Shown: one piece after another, positions 56,180 to 64,000 of the stretch
How the letters are laid out: every line of letters starts with the position of its first letter
Position numbering within the stretch: the stretch's first letter is position 1
DNA from: Comamonadaceae bacterium
Lineage (GTDB): Bacteria > Pseudomonadota > Gammaproteobacteria > Burkholderiales > Burkholderiaceae_C
Direction of reading: 5' to 3'
Assembly (NCBI GenBank): GCA_027488255.1
Contig: JAIYBZ010000026.1
Coordinates: 62,001 to 126,000 of the forward strand
DNA length: 64,000 bases
Translations under genes and position numbers: made by a program
Notes under the pieces: model-generated
The model's database searches: none
Told to the model about the DNA's origin: nothing
What the model saw: the letters and a program-made list of their open reading frames with translations, nothing else

Positions 56180-57130
56180 ATGAAACTCCACCAACTCATT
56201 GCCACTGGTTTGATCTCCCTGAGCGCTTTGGGCGCATGGGCGCAAGACATCAGCTTCGGCATCATCGCCACCGATTCGGCCTCGGCTCAACGCGAGCGTT
56301 GGGAGCCCTTCTTCCGCGATATGGAGAAGAAAACAGGCTTGAAAATTCAATCGTTTTATGCACCCGACTACGCCGGCGTGATCGAAGCCATGCGCTTCAA
56401 TAAGATCCAAGTGGCTTGGTATGGCAACAAGGCGGCGATGGAAGCCGTGGACCGCGCGAACGGCGAAGTCTTCGCTCAGCTGATGTATGCCGATGGCAGC
56501 TTTGGCTACCACGCCCTCTTGATCACCCACAAAGACAGCGCCTACAAGACGTTGGATGACGTGATTGCCAACGGCAAAAACATCAACTTCGGCATTGGTG
56601 ATCCCAATTCGACATCGGGCTTCTTGGTGCCCTCTTATTACATTTTTGCTCAGCGCAACTTGGATCCCCGCACCACTTTCAAAACGGTTCGCAACGCCAG
56701 CCATGGCGCCAACATTCAGGCCACTTTGGCCAAGCAACTGGACGTGGCCACCAACAACACCGAAGACATGGGCAAGCTTGAGACCGCTAAGCCCGAACTG
56801 TTCAGCCAGCTGCGCGTGGTCTGGAAAAGCCCGTTGATCCCAAGCGATCCCTTTGTTTGGCGCAAGGACTTGGATCCTGCAGTCAAAACCAAAATCAAAA
56901 ATTTTGTTTTGAACTACGCTAAGACGGATGCCAACGAAAAAGCCATTTTGAAGAACATCTACAACTACGGCGGTTTCCGCGAGTCCAACAACGACCAACT
57001 GATCCCTATCCGTCAATTGGAGTTGTTCAAAGACCGCCGCAAAGTGGAAAGTGACGAAAAGATGGCTGCCGCTGACAAGGCCAAAGAGTTGGCTGAAATC
57101 GACCAGAAATTGGCTGCACTGAAGAAGTAA
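56180..57130 (+). CDS. phnD: Phosphonate ABC transporter substrate-binding protein PhnD
   Basis: Periplasmic receptor of 316 residues. The signal peptide covers residues 1-21 (cleavage after GAWA), then [23 protein letters not shown]. PhnD family features: [32 protein letters not shown] near residue 60 and [23 protein letters not shown] near 135, both lining the phosphonate site. The ribosome site is AGGAAACA. AEP-type phosphonates are the expected ligand by family. It sits between phnC and phnE. Confidence 0.95.
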   Translation: MKLHQLIATGLISLSALGAWAQDISFGIIATDSASAQRERWEPFFRDMEKKTGLKIQSFYAPDYAGVIEAMRFNKIQVAWYGNKAAMEAVDRANGEVFAQLMYADGSFGYHALLITHKDSAYKTLDDVIANGKNINFGIGDPNSTSGFLVPSYYIFAQRNLDPRTTFKTVRNASHGANIQATLAKQLDVATNNTEDMGKLETAKPELFSQLRVVWKSPLIPSDPFVWRKDLDPAVKTKIKNFVLNYAKTDANEKAILKNIYNYGGFRESNNDQLIPIRQLELFKDRRKVESDEKMAAADKAKELAEIDQKLAALKK

Positions 57131-57141
57131 GAAAGTCCCTG

Positions 57142-57954
57142 ATGAGCCAAGCCGCGATCAGCCCTGAACTGGAGAAACTGCACCAGATGGCCGCTCTGCA
57201 AAAGAGCAGCGTTTGGACTTACCTGATCTGGCTGGGCGTGGCTGGTATCTTGGCATGGGCATGGCAAGGGGCTGAAATTCGACCCCTTGCCTTGGTGCGT
57301 GACGCCGCCAATATGCGCACCTTTGCAGCAGATTTTTTCCCACCCAATTTCCGCGATTGGGCTCTCTATTTGCGTGAGATGGTGGTCACCTTGCACATCG
57401 CCTTGTGGGGCACTGTGCTGGCGATCATTGCGGCTGTGCCCATGGGCTTGTTGTCTTCGGCCAACATCGCACCCGCTTGGCTGCACCAACCCGTGCGTCG
57501 CTTGATGGACGCATGTCGTGCCACCAACGAAATGGTGTTTGCCATGTTGTTTATTGTGGCTGTGGGTTTGGGACCTTTTGCCGGTGTTTTGGCTTTGTTT
57601 GTACACACCACTGGCACTTTGTCCAAGCTTTTTTCTGAAGCTGTGGAAGCCATTGACCCCCGTCCTGTAGAGGGCATCCGGGCCACTGGGGCGCACAAGT
57701 TGGCAGAAATTGCATATGGCGTGATTCCCCAAGTGATGCCACTTTGGTTGTCTTATTCTTTGTACCGCTTTGAGTCCAACGTGCGCTCAGCCTCAGTAGT
57801 GGGGATGGTGGGTGCCGGCGGCATTGGGGTGATTTTGTTTGAAGTGATCCGCAGTTTTGAATACGCCCAAACCTGCGCCGTGTTGCTGATGCTGATCGTC
57901 ACGGTTTCACTCATTGATTTGTTGTCCTCATGGCTGCGCCAACGCTTCATCTGA
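57142..57954 (+). CDS. phnE: Phosphonate ABC transporter permease PhnE
   Basis: Inner-membrane permease of 270 residues with about six hydrophobic helices. Family features: [32 protein letters not shown] near residue 60, [32 protein letters not shown] near 105, and the EAA-type loop [32 protein letters not shown] near 170 that docks on PhnC. Start 12 bases after phnD. The last 25 bases overlap the alcohol dehydrogenase gene. Confidence 0.94.
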   Translation: MSQAAISPELEKLHQMAALQKSSVWTYLIWLGVAGILAWAWQGAEIRPLALVRDAANMRTFAADFFPPNFRDWALYLREMVVTLHIALWGTVLAIIAAVPMGLLSSANIAPAWLHQPVRRLMDACRATNEMVFAMLFIVAVGLGPFAGVLALFVHTTGTLSKLFSEAVEAIDPRPVEGIRATGAHKLAEIAYGVIPQVMPLWLSYSLYRFESNVRSASVVGMVGAGGIGVILFEVIRSFEYAQTCAVLLMLIVTVSLIDLLSSWLRQRFI

Positions 57955-59030
57955 ATGGGCTGAATCCAGTTCAGGTTGAGTTTGCTTGGGGTCTGCTGCG
58001 AACACGGCACATCGGGCAGCCTTTTTTTGTTCTCGCCGATCCGGCCGCAGTGCCCCTGGCTATGCAATTCGAATTGCAATCGCAGTGGGGCGACAACTGC
58101 TTGTACTGGATTTGGCAGCGCGCAACGCAAAGCAGCATCACAGCCGCACTGTCGCTGTGCCAGCAACTTTGGCCGCTTTGGCAAAAACATCCAGACGCTG
58201 CTTTGCTGGCCATCGGCGGCGGCACCACTTTGGATTTGTCGAAGGTCGCACGGTTCCGCTTGCGAGACTTGACCACAGCTCCCGATGTATGGCGTGCCAA
58301 CCTGGGGCCTGTGCTTGAAAAAATGGGCCAACGACACCCGTTATGGTGTGCTCCTACTACGGCAGGCACGGGCAGCGAAGTGACCGCCAGTGCAACGCTT
58401 TGGGACCTGGAAACATCGCCCTCTGTTAAGCGCACTTGGGCACCGCCCGACGGCCATGCCGATCAGGCCTGGGTCGATCCCTCGCTGACAGTCACTTGCC
58501 CGTGGCCTGTCACCCGCGACACCGGGCTGGACACGTTGGCACACGCACTGGAGTCACTCTGGAATGTCAAAGCCAACGACCAGACACGCCCCTTGGCTGT
58601 TCAGGCTGCGCGCAGTGTGTTGCACCACTTGCCGCTGCTGATGCATCACTTAGAAGACACCGATAGCCGTGCCGCCTTGAGCCAAGCTTCGCTTCAGGCG
58701 GGACTGGCGATGTCGCACACCCAAACTGCTTTGGCCCATGCTTTGTCGTACGACTTGACCCTGCATGAAAACCTGCCTCATGGACAAGCCTGTGCGGTGT
58801 GGTTACCCATGGTGATGGACATGGCCGCACGCCGCAGCGCCCAAATACGAAACGATTTAGCCCAAATTTTTGACCGCACTGGCGATTCAGCCAGTGCCCA
58901 AATGAGCGACTGGCTACTGGCCTTGGACATCACACCCAGAGACGTGCGAGAAAGCACAGCCGGTCAAGAAAAAATTCAACAGGCCCTCGCCTCGCTGCGC
59001 GGCCGCAACTTTATAGGGAATGCCCCATGA
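57930..59030 (+). CDS. Iron-containing alcohol dehydrogenase of the phosphonate operon
   Basis: Group III Fe-dependent dehydrogenase of 366 residues. The cofactor motif [18 protein letters not shown] lies near residue 92, [19 protein letters not shown] near 140, and Fe ligands in [12 protein letters not shown] near 200 and [21 protein letters not shown] near 270. In phosphonate clusters this family interconverts phosphonoacetaldehyde and 2-hydroxyethylphosphonate. Being next to PhnX it would let hydroxyethylphosphonate feed into phosphonoacetaldehyde, or remove excess aldehyde. The ATG at 57930 overlaps phnE by 25 bases and lacks a clear ribosome site; coupling is likely. Confidence 0.82.
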   Translation: MAAPTLHLNGLNPVQVEFAWGLLRTRHIGQPFFVLADPAAVPLAMQFELQSQWGDNCLYWIWQRATQSSITAALSLCQQLWPLWQKHPDAALLAIGGGTTLDLSKVARFRLRDLTTAPDVWRANLGPVLEKMGQRHPLWCAPTTAGTGSEVTASATLWDLETSPSVKRTWAPPDGHADQAWVDPSLTVTCPWPVTRDTGLDTLAHALESLWNVKANDQTRPLAVQAARSVLHHLPLLMHHLEDTDSRAALSQASLQAGLAMSHTQTALAHALSYDLTLHENLPHGQACAVWLPMVMDMAARRSAQIRNDLAQIFDRTGDSASAQMSDWLLALDITPRDVRESTAGQEKIQQALASLRGRNFIGNAP

Positions 59031-60142
59031 GCTCAGATGTGATCGTTGTCGGCAGTGGCATTGTGGGTTTGGCTTGCGCCTGGGCGGCTTGGCAACAAGG
59101 CCAACGTGTTCGAGTGATCGATCGAGACCCTTTTTGCGTGGGCGCATCCATCCGCAATTTTGGCTTTGTCACCGTGACGGGCCAAGGCCGTGGCGACACT
59201 TGGCGACGCGCACGTCGCAGCCGTGATGTGTGGGCCCAATTGGCCCCTGAAGCGGGCATCGCCATTGAACACGAAGGCCTGTATGTACTGGCCCAACGTG
59301 CCCAGGCCAAAGTGGTGCTGCAAGAACTGCTGAACCACCCTGAAGGGGCTGATCTGCGCTGGCTTGAGCGAACCGAATTGCGTGCATTGGCGCCCCATTT
59401 GGACCACGCCAATGTGTGCGGCGCTTTATATAGCCCATATGAACTGCGAATAGAGGCGCGTGAGGCCATTGAAAAATTACGCCATTACTTGGCCCAACAA
59501 GGGGTGGAATTTCTGATGGGCAAAGCTGTTCAAGAAGTCATCAGCGGCGCGGTCTTGGTAGAAGGCGAGTGGCTCAAGGCTGAGCGCATTGTGGTGTGTC
59601 CGGGGCCAGACCTTAGGCAGTTGTTTGCAGAGGCTTTTGCCGACAGTCAAACACGCTTGTGCCAGCTGCAAATGTTGCGGGTGCAGCCTCCTAGAGGCTA
59701 CCGGCTTGGCGCAGGGGTGATGAGTGATTTGAGCTTGGTCCGCTACCGGGGTTACAGCGAATTGCAAGGCTCTCAGCTGCTGCATGACCAATTGCGCGTG
59801 GAGTGCCAGAAAGAGTTGGTGCATGGCGTTCACCTGATCGTGGTCCAGAGCGAGGATGGCAGCTTGGTGGTGGGTGACTCGCACCATTACGGTCAGGCTA
59901 TGCGGCCTTTTGCCAGCCGAGAAGTCGAAGATTTGATCCTGCACGAGATGCAACGCATGCTGTGTTTGGGACACTACCAAATCGTCGAGCGGTGGACTGG
60001 CATTTATCCGAGCGGCCCCCAAGACGCCATGGTCAAAGATGTATTACCGGGTGTGCAATTGGTCAGTGTCACCAGCGGAACGGGCATGAGCACCTCGTTT
60101 GGCTTGGCGGAAGAAGTGGTTCAAAAGTGGAGCGCGACATGA
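59027..60142 (+). CDS. FAD-dependent aminophosphonate oxidase (TIGR03364/HpnW type)
   Basis: DAO-fold flavoprotein of 371 residues. The N-terminal nucleotide motif VIVVGSGIVGLACAWAAW is followed by ASIRNFGFVTVTGQ near residue 45, which is the family hallmark, and a C-terminal GTGMSTSFGLAEEVV near 355. Members sit beside phosphonatase genes; recently characterised relatives oxidise N-methyl-AEP, some also AEP, directly to phosphonoacetaldehyde. With no phnW transaminase here, it is the probable entry enzyme for AEP-like amines. The start overlaps the dehydrogenase by four bases (ATGA) and the stop overlaps phnX. Confidence 0.85.
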   Translation: MSSDVIVVGSGIVGLACAWAAWQQGQRVRVIDRDPFCVGASIRNFGFVTVTGQGRGDTWRRARRSRDVWAQLAPEAGIAIEHEGLYVLAQRAQAKVVLQELLNHPEGADLRWLERTELRALAPHLDHANVCGALYSPYELRIEAREAIEKLRHYLAQQGVEFLMGKAVQEVISGAVLVEGEWLKAERIVVCPGPDLRQLFAEAFADSQTRLCQLQMLRVQPPRGYRLGAGVMSDLSLVRYRGYSELQGSQLLHDQLRVECQKELVHGVHLIVVQSEDGSLVVGDSHHYGQAMRPFASREVEDLILHEMQRMLCLGHYQIVERWTGIYPSGPQDAMVKDVLPGVQLVSVTSGTGMSTSFGLAEEVVQKWSAT

Positions 60143-60945
60143 TGAAAATCAAAGGGGTTATTTTTGACTGGGCCGGCACCATTGTGGACTTTGGCAGCCT
60201 GGCGCCGATGGGGGCTTTTGTTGAATTGTTCTCAAGGCACGACATCGACATCACCATCGCAGAGGCGCGAGTGCCCATGGGCTTGCCCAAGATCGACCAC
60301 ATTTTGGCCTTGGGACAAATGCCCAGCGTGGCCAGCGCTTGGGAACAACTGCATGGGCGCGCATTCACTCACCAAGATGCCCAGACCCTGCTGCTTGAAT
60401 TTGAGCCCATGAGCGCAGCAGCGGCGCTGCAACGCAGTGACTTTGTGCCTGGGTTTTTAGCTGTCCACAACCAACTTAAAACACAAGGCCTGCGTTTTGC
60501 CACCACCACCGGCTACACCCGAAAAATCATGCTGCCCTTGATCGAGAAAGCGCGCGCGCTTGGTTTTCACCCGGCACTGGTGGTGTGTTGCGACGATGTC
60601 TTGCGCAGCCGACCCGACCCAATGGGCGTCGAGGCCTGCCTGAAGGCCATGCATTTGGAAGGGCACGCGCGCCAAGTGGTCAAGGTCGATGACACCGCCC
60701 CAGGACTGGCCGAAGGCTTGGCGGCAGGCTGCTGGACCGTGGGTGTGGCCGCCAGCGGCAATGCTCTGGGTTGGTCACTCGAACAATGGTTGGCGGCTGG
60801 TGAATCTGAAAAAATACAAGCTTTGTTACCCGCAGTGGACTTGCTGAAAACGGCAGGCGCACACGAAGTCATTGACAGCGTGGCCGACTTGCCCTTGGCC
60901 ATTGCCCGCATTGAAAATCGCATTGCCCAAGGTGAAACCCCTTGA
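60139..60945 (+). CDS. phnX: Phosphonoacetaldehyde hydrolase (phosphonatase)
   Basis: HAD-family C-P hydrolase of 268 residues giving acetaldehyde and phosphate. The nucleophile is Asp10 (VIFDWAGT). Lys51 in PMGLPKIDH is at the place of the Schiff-base Lys53 of the Bacillus enzyme, with Met47 and His54 matching its Met49 and His56 at the same offset. The presence of Lys separates it from the phosphonatase-like TIGR03351 group. FATTTGYTRKIM near residue 120, ARQVVKVDDTAPG near 180 complete the HAD motifs. Two ATGs stand side by side; the first overlaps the FAD gene stop. Confidence 0.95.
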   Translation: MMKIKGVIFDWAGTIVDFGSLAPMGAFVELFSRHDIDITIAEARVPMGLPKIDHILALGQMPSVASAWEQLHGRAFTHQDAQTLLLEFEPMSAAAALQRSDFVPGFLAVHNQLKTQGLRFATTTGYTRKIMLPLIEKARALGFHPALVVCCDDVLRSRPDPMGVEACLKAMHLEGHARQVVKVDDTAPGLAEGLAAGCWTVGVAASGNALGWSLEQWLAAGESEKIQALLPAVDLLKTAGAHEVIDSVADLPLAIARIENRIAQGETP

Positions 60946-60951
60946 GTTGAC

Positions 60952-61821
60952 ATGACCCCCACCTCTTTGCACGCGCAGGCTTTCTGGCATCAACTGGACG
61001 CACACCATCGCGACTGGTTGTTCAACCGTGCACAACAGCACCAACAAAAGCCGCCCAATGACTGGGTGGCTTGGTATGGAGACACCCGATTTTTAGGCTG
61101 GGTGCCACAGACCCGAGCCGAGCAAATGGTGGTTTTCTTGCCGGGTTGCAATTTGGCCAACGCCAAATTGGTTTGGTCAACGGCACATCAAAACGGTCTG
61201 CAGCGCAGCCACGACTTACAAGCCTTTTTACAAGACCAAGCCGCAAGGGGGCGCTTGCAAGGCTGGCGCGATGAGTTTTTTTGCCTCTGGGAATCACCGA
61301 CCTTGCCCCCAAATCCGCAAATACCGCCTTGGCTGTGTGTGGAGCGCGCAGGATTTCGCCATTTAGGGCTGATGAGTCACGCGGTTCATATCAACGGCTT
61401 TTGCGCCGATGGCAGTTTGTGGTGCGGTCATCGGGCCCATGACAAACCCACTGACCCTGGCTTGTTTGACAATTTAAGTGCCGGCGGTTTGCCGGCCGGT
61501 GAAGATGCTTTGTGCACCGCGCATCGTGAACTGAAAGAGGAAGCGGGATTCACCTGGAGCCCCCAGCACGCCATGAGCTGGGCCGGTGGCGTGCGCACCC
61601 AGCGAATCGAACCACAAGGTTGGCACGATGAAATTTTGTGTGTCTACAACTTGGATGTGCCCAGCACCTTCAAACCCCTGAACCAAGATGGCGAGGTTCA
61701 AGGTTTTTACCGCTGGCAACCGGCCGAGGTTTTAGATCGCATGCAAGCGGGACAGTTCACCCATGATGCCGTGCAAGCCCTTTGCCAAGGTCTGGGCCTG
61801 CATGGCCTCAGCGACAACTGA
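60952..61821 (+). CDS. Nudix hydrolase with N-terminal DUF4743 domain
   Basis: 289 residues. The N-terminal half (to about 120) is the DUF4743 region; the Nudix domain has a perfect box at about residues 179-201 (G-x5-E-x7-RELKEEAGF). This architecture is related to plant and yeast Nudix proteins near thiamine pyrophosphokinase, some of which cleave damaged thiamine diphosphates. It starts six bases after phnX, so it is probably co-transcribed with the phosphonate genes; a role in that pathway is not obvious. Confidence 0.87.
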   Translation: MTPTSLHAQAFWHQLDAHHRDWLFNRAQQHQQKPPNDWVAWYGDTRFLGWVPQTRAEQMVVFLPGCNLANAKLVWSTAHQNGLQRSHDLQAFLQDQAARGRLQGWRDEFFCLWESPTLPPNPQIPPWLCVERAGFRHLGLMSHAVHINGFCADGSLWCGHRAHDKPTDPGLFDNLSAGGLPAGEDALCTAHRELKEEAGFTWSPQHAMSWAGGVRTQRIEPQGWHDEILCVYNLDVPSTFKPLNQDGEVQGFYRWQPAEVLDRMQAGQFTHDAVQALCQGLGLHGLSDN

Positions 61822-61827
61822 GGCGAT

Positions 61828-62853
61828 TTAAATTTGGTCGACCTTGATGCCCTGCTGTTGCACCACTTTTTTCCAGCCCTCTAAATCTTGCCGAATGAAC
61901 TTGTCCATGTGGGCAGCGCCAGCGGGTGCAGTGTCGAGTGCATCGGTTTTAAAGCGCGCCTGCACATCGGGCAAGGCGGTGATGCGCACCAAAGCTTGGC
62001 TTAAGCGCTCCACCACATCGGCGGGGGTGCCTTTGGGGGCCATCAGGCCGAAATAGTTGAAAGCCGCCAAATCGGCCAAGCCTTGCTCGGCCAGGCCGGG
62101 CACTTGGGGCAGCGCGGCGTTGCGTTGAGGCGTGGTGACCGCCAACGCTTTCACCCGACCTTCGCGCACAAAGGGGGCCAATGCGGGGATGGTGCCCGTC
62201 ACCACATGGATCTGGCCGCCGATCATGTCCATCGTGGCCGGAGCGATGCCGCGGTAAGGAATGTGCACGATCGAAATGCCTTTGCGCGCTTTGAGTTGCT
62301 CGAGCACCAAATGGTTGATGCCGCCCGCCCCCGCAGAACCATAGTTCAGTTGGCCAGGACGGGTCTTGGCGTAAGTGATCAACTCGGCCAAATTGTTGAC
62401 GGGCAGATCTTTGTTGCAAGCCCACAGCAAAGGGCCTTGCGCCACCATGCTGATGGGCGCGAAACTGCCGACCGGGTCGTACCCCGCGCTGGGCAACACC
62501 GCAGGAACGGTGGTGAAGGGCGCCGCCACCAACAACAGGGTGTGGCCATCGGCCGCGCTTTGGGCCACAAACTGCGTGCCAATCGCACCCGATGCCCCGG
62601 TGCGGTTTTCGACCACCACCGAGCTGCCCAACACCTCGGCCAGCTTTTGCGCCAACAAGCGCCCCATGGCGTCGGTGCCCGCCCCCGCCGCAAATGGCAC
62701 CACGATGCGTACCGCCTGCTGGGGATAAGTGCTGGCCTGCGCGCCCAAAGTCAACACCCAACTGCCAGCGGCAACGGCTTGCAAAAATTGGCGGCGCGAA
62801 GGCGCTGTGGCGGGTGAAGACGATGCGGAAGGTGTGGGGTCAAATTCAGTCAT
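61828..62853 (-). CDS. Bug-family tripartite tricarboxylate transporter substrate-binding protein
   Basis: 341 residues. The N-terminus has a twin-arginine-like SRRQFLQAVAAGSWVLTLGAQA export signal (Tat motif S-R-R-x-F-L), then YPQQAVRIVVPFAAGAGTDAMGRLLAQKLAE and ENRTGASGAIGTQFVAQSAADGHTLLL, the Bug fold marks, and VHIPYRGIAPATMDMIGGQ near 215. The ATG at 62853 was taken because it starts the export signal; upstream codons are not conserved. It is convergent with the Nudix gene and has no permease genes nearby. Ligand unknown. Confidence 0.88.
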   Translation of the reverse strand: MTEFDPTPSASSSPATAPSRRQFLQAVAAGSWVLTLGAQASTYPQQAVRIVVPFAAGAGTDAMGRLLAQKLAEVLGSSVVVENRTGASGAIGTQFVAQSAADGHTLLLVAAPFTTVPAVLPSAGYDPVGSFAPISMVAQGPLLWACNKDLPVNNLAELITYAKTRPGQLNYGSAGAGGINHLVLEQLKARKGISIVHIPYRGIAPATMDMIGGQIHVVTGTIPALAPFVREGRVKALAVTTPQRNAALPQVPGLAEQGLADLAAFNYFGLMAPKGTPADVVERLSQALVRITALPDVQARFKTDALDTAPAGAAHMDKFIRQDLEGWKKVVQQQGIKVDQI

Positions 62854-63077
62854 GGTCGCAGGCGAAGGGTTGTCTGTTTGAGAAATGTTGATGCAACAAA
62901 GTGCCTTTGTATCAAACTCAAATGACGGCTGTGTCGCAGATGCGCGCCGTGCCATCGATGCGTGTGGGGACATAGACACAGGCCGCACGATCTGGCGGGA
63001 TCTTAGGTGAGGAGGATCGCATGTGAAGATGACAGCCGTGTGACTGCCCTCACCACGGCCCGCCCCTGATGAAGAAA

Positions 63078-64000
63078 CTACTTGGGAAGCTGGCCGTCCT
63101 TGATGACATTCAGCAAGAACACTCGCTGGTCCCACGCTGTGGCCGCGCTGTGGATGACCACGATGCGAGAGTTGTCCATGTCCATCACCATGTTTTGCCC
63201 GTGCAAGCCTTCGGTCGCCACAATATTTCGATGGCTCATCCCGTAGAAATCAAAATAAAACTGGGCTCCGTACTTCCTTGAGTAACTGTGCATCCAAAAT
63301 TTTGCGTTCTCGACTTGAGGGCGATAACGCGGCCAGAGCTTGGCTTGCTTTTGCGACTCTTTCAAATACTGCCCCACACATGTGTTGCTTTGGTAGTCCT
63401 TCATCATGGCTTCAGCCACCCGCAAATAATCCATCCGAGTCATGCGATAGGAATAGGAGGCTTGCGTCTGCAACTCTCCGTAATAGGGGGAACGCTGTCC
63501 GTTGGTCAGTGTCGCGGCATGCTTTTCGTATGAAACAGCGTGCTTGATCTTGACCTTGTCTTGGAATATCCGACGCATGAGTTCGTCGTAGCCATTGCCA
63601 GCTTTAAAAACAACATAGTTGGCAATGACATCGGTTAGGAAGTTGTTGTAAAAAACTTCATCGCCCTTTTTCTTGGTGCCTTCTAGCAAGACAGCAATCG
63701 TGTCGAGGCCCATGTCACGGTGGTGGCTTGCAGAGCCCATCACACGAGAACTTCTGTCATCCACAGTGTGCTTATCTCCGGCGCTCATGTTCAAAAGCTG
63801 GCGCAGCGGTTGACCTTGGTACAGCGTCTTGTTCATCATGGGCCAGTCGATGGCTTCATCCATCGAGCTGATATACCCCTCGCAAATGGCATGACCCACG
63901 ATGTAAGAGGTGATGCTTTTCCCCGTTGAATGTGATGTGAAGACCGTCTCATCATCGATGTTCTTGGAGAAGCGACCGTCTTTGGCTTTGCCGTTATAGC
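63078..64000 (-). CDS. Serine hydrolase (class C beta-lactamase/penicillin-binding family), 5'-truncated at the window edge
   Basis: At least 307 residues; the start lies beyond 64000 and the frame is open to the edge. The catalytic SxxK motif is S-T-G-K (HSTGKSITSYIVGHAICEGY), the YxN motif is YNN (GDEVFYNNFLTDV), and the third motif is LHGQN near the C-terminus, as in class C beta-lactamase-fold esterases and peptidases. The coding looks more AT-rich than its neighbours by eye, hinting at a different origin, but no composition was computed. Gene neighbours do not suggest a substrate. Confidence 0.85.
   Translation of the reverse strand, partial: YNGKAKDGRFSKNIDDETVFTSHSTGKSITSYIVGHAICEGYISSMDEAIDWPMMNKTLYQGQPLRQLLNMSAGDKHTVDDRSSRVMGSASHHRDMGLDTIAVLLEGTKKKGDEVFYNNFLTDVIANYVVFKAGNGYDELMRRIFQDKVKIKHAVSYEKHAATLTNGQRSPYYGELQTQASYSYRMTRMDYLRVAEAMMKDYQSNTCVGQYLKESQKQAKLWPRYRPQVENAKFWMHSYSRKYGAQFYFDFYGMSHRNIVATEGLHGQNMVMDMDNSRIVVIHSAATAWDQRVFLLNVIKDGQLPK

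Noticed and set aside
60139-60945. Annotation as the TIGR03351 phosphonatase-like hydrolase
   Set aside because: The Schiff-base Lys51 of true phosphonatase is present together with Met47 and His54.
1-64000. Search for tRNA genes, insertion sequences, prophage or attachment sites
   Set aside because: No transposase or integrase-like frame, no tRNA-like cloverleaf and no long terminal repeats were recognised by eye.

Overview
The window looks like the chromosome of a betaproteobacterium of the order Burkholderiales, probably Comamonadaceae (a Limnohabitans-like freshwater relative is plausible but not proven). The inference rests on gene content and order: argB next to slmA, lptA-lptB-rpoN, a fused isobutyryl-CoA mutase, type III pantothenate kinase, AMP nucleosidase, a phasin-like protein, and solute-binding proteins of the Bug and TRAP types. 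Coding density is very high and many genes overlap by ATGA or TGATG. No gap exceeds about 230 bases. I found no tRNA, rRNA, insertion sequence, prophage or CRISPR array.

Layout. (1) 1-9.0 kb: sugar-acid operon. A truncated GntR regulator is followed by a TRAP transporter (dctPQM), altronate dehydratase, an Ldh_2-type dehydrogenase, a fructuronate/tagaturonate reductase and a D-mannonate dehydratase. Together they would import and convert hexuronate/hexonate acids to 2-keto-3-deoxygluconate. (2) 9.0-29.6 kb: mostly housekeeping. slmA, argB, rfbD and rfbB run leftward; then come a phasin-like gene, a TetR gene, coaX, an M20 peptidase, a rhodanese, icmF, amn, a lipid kinase, gshB, a class II amidotransferase, a Cys-rich protein, malate synthase G, an HMG-CoA lyase-like gene, a LysR gene and psiF. 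(3) 29.7-38.5 kb: argS, a SPOR protein, dsbA, lptA, lptB, rpoN, an rRNA methyltransferase, a PIN protein and a SEC-C protein. (4) 38.6-54.5 kb: aromatic/N-heterocycle catabolic island. One leftward operon encodes a NicX-type ring-cleaving dioxygenase, an alpha/beta hydrolase, an ACAD-fold flavoenzyme lacking the usual catalytic Glu, and an acyl-CoA ligase; beside it lie a Bug binding protein and a haloacetate-dehalogenase-like hydrolase. A divergent flavin reductase and MarR gene follow. A second leftward operon encodes 2-aminobenzoyl-CoA monooxygenase/reductase, an SDR, a MarR, an enoyl-CoA hydratase, an acyl-CoA dehydrogenase, a 2-aminobenzoate-CoA ligase and a RidA protein, that is the hybrid CoA-dependent anthranilate pathway. 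(5) 54.6-61.8 kb: phosphonate island. A PhnZ-type C-P oxygenase diverges from phnCDE, an Fe-dependent alcohol dehydrogenase, an FAD amine oxidase, phosphonoacetaldehyde hydrolase (PhnX) and a Nudix hydrolase. (6) 61.8-64.0 kb: a Bug binding protein and a truncated serine hydrolase.

The most interesting parts are the phosphonate island, which combines a PhnZ without PhnY and a PhnX without PhnW, and the aromatic island, where NicX-like ring cleavage and a possible two-component flavin monooxygenase sit beside an anthranilyl-CoA operon. Function calls come from reading motifs and gene order; no database search was run.
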